From: Afipia sp. Root123D2
Lineage (GTDB): Bacteria; Pseudomonadota; Alphaproteobacteria; Rhizobiales; Xanthobacteraceae
NCBI RefSeq assembly: GCF_001425835.1
Contig: NZ_LMDP01000005.1
Coordinates: forward strand, 1 to 64,000
Length of the DNA stretch: 64,000 nt
Direction: 5' to 3'
Positions within the stretch are counted from its first letter, which is position 1. Each line of letters begins with the position of its first letter. The notes under the pieces are model-generated. The model was not told the DNA's origin, ran no database searches, and worked only from the letters and a program-made list of their open reading frames with translations. The position numbers were made by a program, and so were the translations under genes. Positions 57,989 to 64,000 of this stretch are shown in pieces.

Positions 57989-59110
57989 ATGACATCGAAA
58001 ACCGTAGCCGTCATCGGCGGGGATCCCGTCGGTCTTGCCGCCGCCGCTCACTTGATGGAACGCGGCATGACACCGATCGTGCTGGAGGCTGGAGAGCGGA
58101 CCGGTCACGCGGTCAGGCAGTGGCGGCACGTTCAACTGTTCTCGCCTTGGAAGTACAACATCGACGGCGCGGCGGCTCGCCTGCTGGCTTCAACGGGGTG
58201 GAATCCCCCGATCCGGAAGTCTATCCTACGGGCGGCGAGTTGCTCGACCACTATCTCGATCCCCTTGGGACCAAGACGCCGCTGAAGGATGTCATCCGGA
58301 CATCCAGTCGCGTGACGGCGATCAGCCGCGTCGGATTCGACAAGGCAAAGACGAGAGGCCGTGAGAACGCGCCGTTCGAAATCCGGTTTCAGAACGGCAA
58401 GGGGCCTTAGGTCTTGCGGGCCGACGCCGTGATCGACGTGTCTGGAACGTGGTCGTCTCCCAATCCCGCGGGCGCGAACGGGCTTCCTGCAATCGGGGAA
58501 CGGGACTGTGCAAGCCGGATCATCTATGGAATGCCTGACGTCTCCGGAAACGATCGGGAGCGGTACAAGGGCAAAACCGTTGCTGTGCTCGGCGCAGGCC
58601 ATTCCGCCATCGGTACGTTGACCGATCTGGCGCGCCTTCGCGATGAGGCCCCGACAACGGAGGTCATCTGGCTTCTCCGCGGCACCGATCCGTCGAAAGC
58701 ATTCGGCGGAGGTGCCAACGACAAGTTGGTCGCCCGTGGCGAATTGGGCGCGGTATTTGCTGGCCTCGTTGCCAACGGCAGGATCAAGGTGGAATGGTTT
58801 CGGCGTCACGCACGTTTCCGCGTTGGGAGAACGGTTACGCATCGGGGCAGGGTTAGCCTGCTGCGGCCGCCACGTCGTCGTCGATGAGTTGATCGTGGCG
58901 ACGGGATTCCGGCCCGATCTCTCGTTTCTGGGCGAAATGCGGTTGCGCCTGGATTCCGCGATCGAGGCCCCGGTCGATCTAGCGCCCTTGATCGATCCAA
59001 ACGAACACAGTTGCGGGACGGTGCGCCCCCGAACTCCGGCAGGATGAACCGGGGCTGTATCTCGCCGGCATGAAGTCCTATGGGCGGGCGCCGACGTTCC
59101 TGATGATCAC
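57989..59110 (+). pseudogene. FAD-dependent oxidoreductase (ArsO-like), multiple frameshifts
   Basis: Starts properly as MTSKTVAVIGGDPVGLAAAA (dinucleotide motif; the usual GxGxxG has D for the middle G), WRHVQLFSPWKYNID, then shifts frame near 58200 to PDPEVYPTGGELLDHYLDPL, has a stop at 58408, continues in frame with GTWSSPNPAGANGLPAIGE and GKTVAVLGAGHSAIGTL, then shifts again near 58800 before ELIVATGFRPDLSF and closes with YLAGMKSYGRAPTFLMITG. The family is a flavin monooxygenase-like reductase seen in ars operons. At least three lesions make it non-functional. Confidence 0.85.
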
Positions 59111-59621
59111 GGGGTGTGAACATCTACCGCGCATCGTCGAGGCGTTCGGTGCCACACCGGGGCAGGCCGTCTTTGCGGGGATGATGATCGGTCCGGCCCA
59201 GGTCGCGGCGCATGTCCTTGAAGCGAGTACGCTTGGCAGATTCCATCCATTGCTTTCGACGCGGCTTGCCTGCATCACGCATCCGATCGATGCCTGCGTG
59301 ATCGGGATATTCGGAGGGCCTGCGGCCGCGGCATTTGCTTTGCTTCACGGCGCAGGCAACGGCCTGCTCACGATCGCTCGGGGAACGTTGCCGCTGGCGA
59401 TCTTCGGCCCCGAAAACTATGGCTATCGGCTTGGATTATTGGGCGCACCTTCGCGCGTTTGTCAGGCATTGGCTCCGTTGGGATTCAGCCTGCTGATTGA
59501 TCCACTATGGGGAGGGGTTCTGGTTGTATTGTCGTTACTGAGTCTTGTCGCATTCGCTGCGCTGTTATTGGTGCCAAGGCATGCAACCAAGAACACCGTG
59601 GCCGAAGAGGCGAAAAGCTGA
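59111..59621 (+). pseudogene. MFS transporter C-terminal fragment fused to the oxidoreductase tail
   Basis: HLPRIVEAFGATPGQAVFAG and then FHPLLSTRLACITHPID, GAGNGLLTIARGTLPLAIFG, ENYGYRLGLLGAPSRVCQAL match the second half of a 12-helix MFS permease typical of ars operons. About the first 200 residues are missing, and the frame is continuous with the end of the FAD oxidoreductase (LMITGCEHLPR), so a deletion joined the two genes. Confidence 0.75.
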
Positions 59622-59987
59622 TGGCATTGCGATCCCACCGTTAATAACATCGGCCGCTGTTAAGCAGGTTAGAAATTTGATTCGCATAATATAGATTATG
59701 GAACATAAGTAATTGAAATAGTTGAAGAAATAAGAGATTTCACAGCAATGGATAGGCACTCCTTATGGCAGAAACAAGTCGTCCATCCGACCTTGCTAGC
59801 TGCGACGTATGTCACACGAGGCGACCCTTCTGAAATCAACCCATCTCATCCTCCCCATTAGTAAGGGCGCAAAGGGTTCTCAAGCACCCGGCAGCCGCCC
59901 GATGCTAGCGGGATCGCCGCAAAGCACGTATCAATTTTACTCAATTTTATTCGGCGACCTGCATACGCCGCCGCTTGGAGATTCCCC
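59622..59987. other. AT-rich boundary between the ars region and the defence genes
   Basis: About 365 bp without a gene, clearly AT-richer than either side. No repeat or attachment site is identified. A likely promoter region for the ATPase gene. Confidence 0.45.
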
Positions 59988-61502
59988 TTGCAGTTCACGG
60001 TCATACCGTATTCGCGCAGTTCGCGCGTGGAGCGCGACATTGCCGGTGGCCGGCAATGTTTTCTCGTAACCGATAATTGGGACGACTATTCCTATAAAAC
60101 GGCGTTCTCGCTTATCTATTTGGACGGCGATGGTACCCGTCATGACATCGGCGCTGTTAAGATTATGCAACGCAACATGCGCCACGGATACACCCAGGTC
60201 GAAGACGGCTTTGCCGCCCTCGGGCCGGAATATGCATCACTTGGACAAAGCCAAGAATATTACGAAAATCTAATTGCGGTCGATGAAGAGGATCGCATCG
60301 CGATTTTCGAAGCACTGCAGGACGTGGTCTGGAATGATGATATTTTCGCCGCCGTCCAGAACGAAACCGCGTTCGAGACGTCGTTGCTCCGGTCTGTTTC
60401 GGCACGAGAGTTGACCAAACTCAGAACCATTGCACACGAGCAGGCGATGCTGACGCCGTTCCATTTCCGGTACAAGTTTCCCGAATCGGACGATGCCGTC
60501 ATCGAAGTTCAGGTGACCCCCGACGCGGTTCCGCCGACAAATATTCATGCCATTATCGGCCGCAACGGCGTCGGAAAAACAACACTTCTTCGTTCGATCA
60601 GTACCCTACTGCGGGTCGGGCGGAAACGATCGCTCGGACGCCTGACCTTCATCACCGACGACGATGAGCTCAATGGTGAGGAAGGCTTCGCAAACCTTGT
60701 CACCGTGGCCTTCAGCGCGTTCGATGAATTTGACCCCGCCATACCCAATGATGGGACCGCCACAGGCCTGCAATACGCCTATATTGGCCTGAAGAAGAAC
60801 GTGCGCCTGAAGAGCGGTAGGCATGAGGCACGAAATAAGACGACAGCTGATCTGCGCACTGACTTTGTCGCGAGTACCCTCAAATGCCTGCGCAGCTCGC
60901 GAAAGCCGCGATGGCGGTCTGCCATGCGCATCCTGGAAAGCGATCCGCTTTTTGCCGCACTGCGATTAGAACGACTTGCCGACTTGCCGCAAGACGACTT
61001 CGAGAACACTGCAGTTCAATTGTTTGACGCGGCAAGCTCCGGCCACAAGATTGTGTTGCTCACCATGACGCGGTTAGTCGAGCTGGTCAGCGAGCGAACG
61101 CTGGTTCTGATCGACGAGCCGGAAGCCCATCTTCATCCCCCGCTCGCGGCATCGTTCGTCCGTGCGCTCTCGGGTCTATTGGCGCAACGCAACGGCGTGG
61201 CCATTCTGGCCACTCACTCACCCGTCATTGCTCAGGAAGTACCCAGCAATTGTGTGTCGCTGTTTTTCCGTGACGGAGCAAGCATTGGGATCGAGCGTCC
61301 AGAGGTCGAAACCTTTGCTGAGAATGTCGGGCTGCTGACACGCGAGATTTTTCGGGTTGAATTCACCGCAAGCGGATATCACGCGCTGATCTCGGACGTC
61401 GTTTCAAGATCAAACACTGTCGACCAGGCACTGGCGACCTTCGAGGACCATATAGGTGCCGAGGGCCGCGCACTAGTTCGCGCGCTCTGGGAGGAGCGCT
61501 GA
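59988..61502 (+). CDS. ptuA: Septu-like AAA/ABC ATPase (PtuA-like)
   Basis: A 504-residue P-loop ATPase. TTG 59988 has TTGGAG upstream and is the best start seen. Residues 1-180 are an N-terminal region without recognised motif. Walker A is GRNGVGKTT (191-199), a degenerate signature SSGHK lies near 350-354, Walker B is LVLIDEPEAHLHPP (372-385) and the H-loop THSP at 409-412. This ABC-type AAA architecture with an HNH nuclease gene 3 bp downstream is that of the Septu anti-phage system. Related ATPases occur in other defence systems, so the exact type is inferred from the pair. Confidence 0.82.
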   Translation: MQFTVIPYSRSSRVERDIAGGRQCFLVTDNWDDYSYKTAFSLIYLDGDGTRHDIGAVKIMQRNMRHGYTQVEDGFAALGPEYASLGQSQEYYENLIAVDEEDRIAIFEALQDVVWNDDIFAAVQNETAFETSLLRSVSARELTKLRTIAHEQAMLTPFHFRYKFPESDDAVIEVQVTPDAVPPTNIHAIIGRNGVGKTTLLRSISTLLRVGRKRSLGRLTFITDDDELNGEEGFANLVTVAFSAFDEFDPAIPNDGTATGLQYAYIGLKKNVRLKSGRHEARNKTTADLRTDFVASTLKCLRSSRKPRWRSAMRILESDPLFAALRLERLADLPQDDFENTAVQLFDAASSGHKIVLLTMTRLVELVSERTLVLIDEPEAHLHPPLAASFVRALSGLLAQRNGVAILATHSPVIAQEVPSNCVSLFFRDGASIGIERPEVETFAENVGLLTREIFRVEFTASGYHALISDVVSRSNTVDQALATFEDHIGAEGRALVRALWEER

Positions 61503-61505
61503 GCC

Positions 61506-62345
61506 GTGATTGCGATTTCGTGTCCAACGGATGATGCAGAGGTGGTGTTTCGCGGATTGGCAGCGCGCACCCGAGACCCAAAACTTCGCAGTGCGCTTCT
61601 TGCCCTGTCCGAACGGATCGGGGAGCGCGCGACCGAATATCTGGAATTGGCGACTCGCACAGAACTCTTCCAGCTGATGGCTGAAGATCCCGACGGTGTC
61701 AGCAAGGAAGATCTTTCTAACGTCTATGATCGCGTTCTCGTCCGTGGCAAAGGGCGCCCGGTCTATGACCGCCTGCGGGCGGGCGCGAAGTATCGACGCT
61801 GCCCGCTCTGTGGCGCGCGGGACGTCAAAACGCTCGATCACTATCTGCCGCAATCAGGGTATCCCGAGTTTGCCGTCTTTCCAGCCAACCTGGTGCCGAG
61901 CTGTTCGGATTGTAACAAAGTCAAACAGGAACATGCGCCTCGCGCACACGCCGAACAGACATTTCATCCGTATTTTGACGACTGGAGTTCGCACCGGATT
62001 CTCCGAGCAACGATCGGTATTACCAACACCGTGCAGGTCAGTTTTTCCATCGACCCCGTCGCCGGAGTGCCGGCGGCGCGTATAGCCAGAGCGCGGCGAC
62101 ATTTTGAGCTGTTCGAACTCGGGTCATTGTACGCGGGGAGTGCCGCAGTCGAATTGGTCGAATGCAAGGACACGTTTCGGCGCAATTTTACCGGCGGTGC
62201 AGACATCCTTCGATCGGAACTAAAGCACACCGCGCGCAGCCGCCAGCGCGGCAATTTGAATGCGTGGCGCGCGGCGCTCTATTGGGGCCTTGCGGCAAGC
62301 GATGAGTTTTGCAACGGCGGGTTCAAGCTGATCGAGGAAAGCTGA
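61506..62345 (+). CDS. ptuB: HNH endonuclease (PtuB-like)
   Basis: A 279-residue nuclease starting at GTG 61506, 3 bp after the ATPase. The HNH/zinc site is CPLCGARDVKTLDHYLPQSG and FPANLVPSCSDCNKVK: C99, C102, D111-H112, N128, C133 and C136. DHYLPQSxYPEF is the pattern of HNH nucleases in Septu and related pairs. The C-terminal 130 residues are a separate domain of unknown role. Expected to cut phage or host DNA under control of the ATPase. Confidence 0.85.
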   Translation: MIAISCPTDDAEVVFRGLAARTRDPKLRSALLALSERIGERATEYLELATRTELFQLMAEDPDGVSKEDLSNVYDRVLVRGKGRPVYDRLRAGAKYRRCPLCGARDVKTLDHYLPQSGYPEFAVFPANLVPSCSDCNKVKQEHAPRAHAEQTFHPYFDDWSSHRILRATIGITNTVQVSFSIDPVAGVPAARIARARRHFELFELGSLYAGSAAVELVECKDTFRRNFTGGADILRSELKHTARSRQRGNLNAWRAALYWGLAASDEFCNGGFKLIEES

Positions 62346-62557
62346 TTTACCTGAAAATAGGGTCGGTTCTCCTGGGACGCGCGATCAATCGTGGCGAGAT
62401 CGTCGCTGCCCGCCTCACCCCGCGGATCGTGCTGCTTCCGACGGACCTTGCGCGCCATGAGATTCTGATGACGTTCGAGCCTCTGTCAGACAAAGCCATC
62501 AACGAGATCGTCGACGAAGTCTTCTTACCGCTGGTGGATTCGGGGACTTCTTCGTAG
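62309..62557 (+). CDS. Small ORF overlapping the nuclease end
   Basis: An open frame of up to 82 codons from TTG 62309, or shorter (about 71 codons) from a non-ATG codon at the nuclease stop. The sequence IGSVLLGRAINRGEIVAARL, LLPTDLARHEILMTFEPLSD, EIVDEVFLPLV looks protein-like, with helices and a hydrophobic core. It may be a third component of the defence unit or the end of another gene. No family is recognised. Confidence 0.4.
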   Translation: MQRRVQADRGKLIYLKIGSVLLGRAINRGEIVAARLTPRIVLLPTDLARHEILMTFEPLSDKAINEIVDEVFLPLVDSGTSS

Positions 62558-62741
62558 GTGATCAACGCGGGGATACGGCTGGCGCCGAGCAAGGTGTGGC
62601 GTGACCCAGGATTGGCGACCTGGGCTGTTCGCAACGAGAAGGGATGATGCGCATCTCGAGAAAATAAAGTCCGCACTTCTCGCACGTGTCGCGCCGGCGC
62701 GGCGTTCGTGCTCACTGGCAGGCACTTAGCAGATCAAAGGG

Positions 62742-63998
62742 TCAGATCGGTGGCGCGGCTCGTGATATAGGATACCGGAAGCCCGGGTAGACGAAGGACC
62801 GGCTGATCGTGTTGCAGTCCGCTTCCGAGAGCCCCTCCCGCCGTACGACCTCATACCACTTGCTTCGAACCTGCTCTTCCATGTCCGACACGATCTTTTC
62901 GGCCACGTCTTTTTCAAGCAGGAAGCGCATGCTTTGCGAGACAATGTTCTCGGCATTGGCATAGCGGCCCGCGTCGCCGCAGATCATGGCGAGATCGCGC
63001 CGCTCCTCACTGATCAAGGGTCCCGGCGTGAGATCGTAGGCTGGCGATAGGTTCCAGTCAGGAGTCATTGCCATGACCGCATGATTGCGCGGGTGATCGT
63101 CGGTGTTCGAAATCAATGCGTTGAAGCACATCCTGCGAAACAGTTCGGCAGCATCACCCCGGGGGTTGGCCGAAACTCGCCGCAGCTCTTCGACCAGCAG
63201 CACATAGGACCATCGATCGCGCGTGTCATGCCCCTCTTCGGCGCGAAGCAGCGTCAGACCGCTAAGCATGCGGGCGCGCAGATAACCACCGTCGGCCCGC
63301 TCGCGATCAAAGCGTTTGACCATGAGGACGTCACGACCGCCGACGACGATCACCTTGCTTTCCGCCGTCGTGATACCGCATGCCCGTGCGAGCATGAGCA
63401 TGGCGTGTTCAGCGCGCGCGTTGTTCCATTTGTCGTCCTTCCTGTTGAACTTGGCGATCCATAGCCCATCGGTGTCCTCGACCACGGCCTTCGGCCGCGC
63501 ACCGCCCATTGACGTGCCGACCAGCAGCAGTTCTTCGACCTGAGCGACTTCGGCGTCATCGGGGCGATCTTCTTCATCGACGATTGCATCGGCGATCTTC
63601 TGCAGCCGAGCGAGGCTGAGGGTCTTGTTGAAATCCCGCTTGGGCGCCGGAGGCTGCTGATTCAGTCCGAAGCCGAGGGCGCCCGCCCGATCATCAGGTG
63701 AGTGCAGCAGGTAATCCATCTCGTTGAGCTGGGCAGCACCGAGATGCCTTTCGATAAGGCGGCGGCCCCAGTAGTCCGGCCCTGCATCACGCAGCGCGCC
63801 GAACAAGCCTTTCATGCTGACGGTTCCATAGGTCTGATTAGCAAGCCTGAGTTCGATCGGATCGATCGGCACGGCCTCGGCGCGGGCGAGATAGGTGCGG
63901 CCATAGACCAGTCTGCCGATCGCAATGTCGCGCCTGTCTTTGGTAAGCTCAAACCGCGCCGCCGTAACCGGCGCGGTTTGACCGGGCAAAGTAACGTA
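62742..63998 (-). CDS. hipA: HipA-family toxin kinase, 5' end beyond the window
   Basis: A Ser/Thr kinase of the HipA toxin family. The frame is open to the right edge (YVTLPGQTAPVTAARFEL), so the start lies outside. The HipA N-terminal domain (about 1-120, GRLVYGRTYLARAEAVPID) and C-terminal kinase part (WIAKFNRKDD, AMLMLARACGI, catalytic NTDDHPRNHA, metal-binding AYDLTP) are present. The cognate hipB antitoxin, normally upstream, is not in the window. It converges on the Septu-like unit. Kinase fold clear; toxin function inferred. Confidence 0.92.
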   Translation of the reverse strand, partial: YVTLPGQTAPVTAARFELTKDRRDIAIGRLVYGRTYLARAEAVPIDPIELRLANQTYGTVSMKGLFGALRDAGPDYWGRRLIERHLGAAQLNEMDYLLHSPDDRAGALGFGLNQQPPAPKRDFNKTLSLARLQKIADAIVDEEDRPDDAEVAQVEELLLVGTSMGGARPKAVVEDTDGLWIAKFNRKDDKWNNARAEHAMLMLARACGITTAESKVIVVGGRDVLMVKRFDRERADGGYLRARMLSGLTLLRAEEGHDTRDRWSYVLLVEELRRVSANPRGDAAELFRRMCFNALISNTDDHPRNHAVMAMTPDWNLSPAYDLTPGPLISEERRDLAMICGDAGRYANAENIVSQSMRFLLEKDVAEKIVSDMEEQVRSKWYEVVRREGLSEADCNTISRSFVYPGFRYPISRAAPPI

Positions 63999-64000
63999 GA

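Overview
The window is a metal and metalloid resistance island from an alphaproteobacterium. Gene content points to Rhizobiales, probably the Bradyrhizobium/Nitrobacter/Rhodopseudomonas group: an ECF SigF-NrsF pair, OpgC-type acyltransferases, an SPW-repeat protein, and paralogous Cys/Met/His-rich periplasmic proteins beside multicopper oxidases. Coding sequence is GC-rich, and many junctions are tight ATGA overlaps. Truncated and frameshifted copies of island genes (cusA twice, arsH, a multicopper oxidase, fkbM, a formate/nitrite transporter, nrsF, an IS630-type transposase) and a degenerate tRNA-Gly suggest repeated rearrangement. Taxonomy is inferred from gene content only.

Layout. 0-5 kb: Zn/Cd efflux operon (P1B-ATPase cut by the left edge, encapsulated-ferritin-like protein, broken PilZ gene, secreted protein, membrane protein, CDF transporter). 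5-7 kb: terminator and gene remnants. 7-24 kb: copper block with copA divergent from csoR across a palindromic operator, a TolC-like lipoprotein, multicopper oxidases, cytochrome c, CusF proteins, copC/copD and a DUF411 protein, mixed with envelope-modifying enzymes (FemAB-like, FkbM, OpgC, acyltransferase 3). 24-37 kb: cusBA and an ECF sigma factor with its anti-sigma factor. 37-49 kb: a second copper/thiol-redox block (multicopper oxidase, c-type cytochromes, DUF411, two TlpA-like proteins, Sco, PCu(A)C, a Cox11-cytochrome c fusion, a DsbA-like protein, CcdA). 49-54 kb: protease, frameshifted nrsF, methyltransferase, cusA remnant, cytochrome c. 54-60 kb: arsenic operon with two ArsR regulators and several broken genes. 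60-64 kb: a Septu-like ATPase/HNH pair and a HipA kinase cut by the right edge.

The main discovery is regulatory. Seven sites between 29.2 and 36.9 kb fit GTAACC-N16-CGAA exactly, the promoter form I recall for SigF of Caulobacter crescentus. They precede the sigma operon itself, cusBA, a Cys/Met-rich protein pair, a small secreted protein, a methyltransferase, a second opgC, and a small membrane protein. In four of the seven, a 6+4+6 inverted repeat (YTCACG-N4-CGTGAR) ends exactly 3 bp upstream of GTAACC. A fifth has it with one damaged arm, a sixth has a degenerate copy 1 bp closer, and the seventh lacks a clear copy. This composite element looks like an ECF promoter with a dedicated activator or operator site and defines a compact metal/redox stress regulon. 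I do not know of a description of the repeat.
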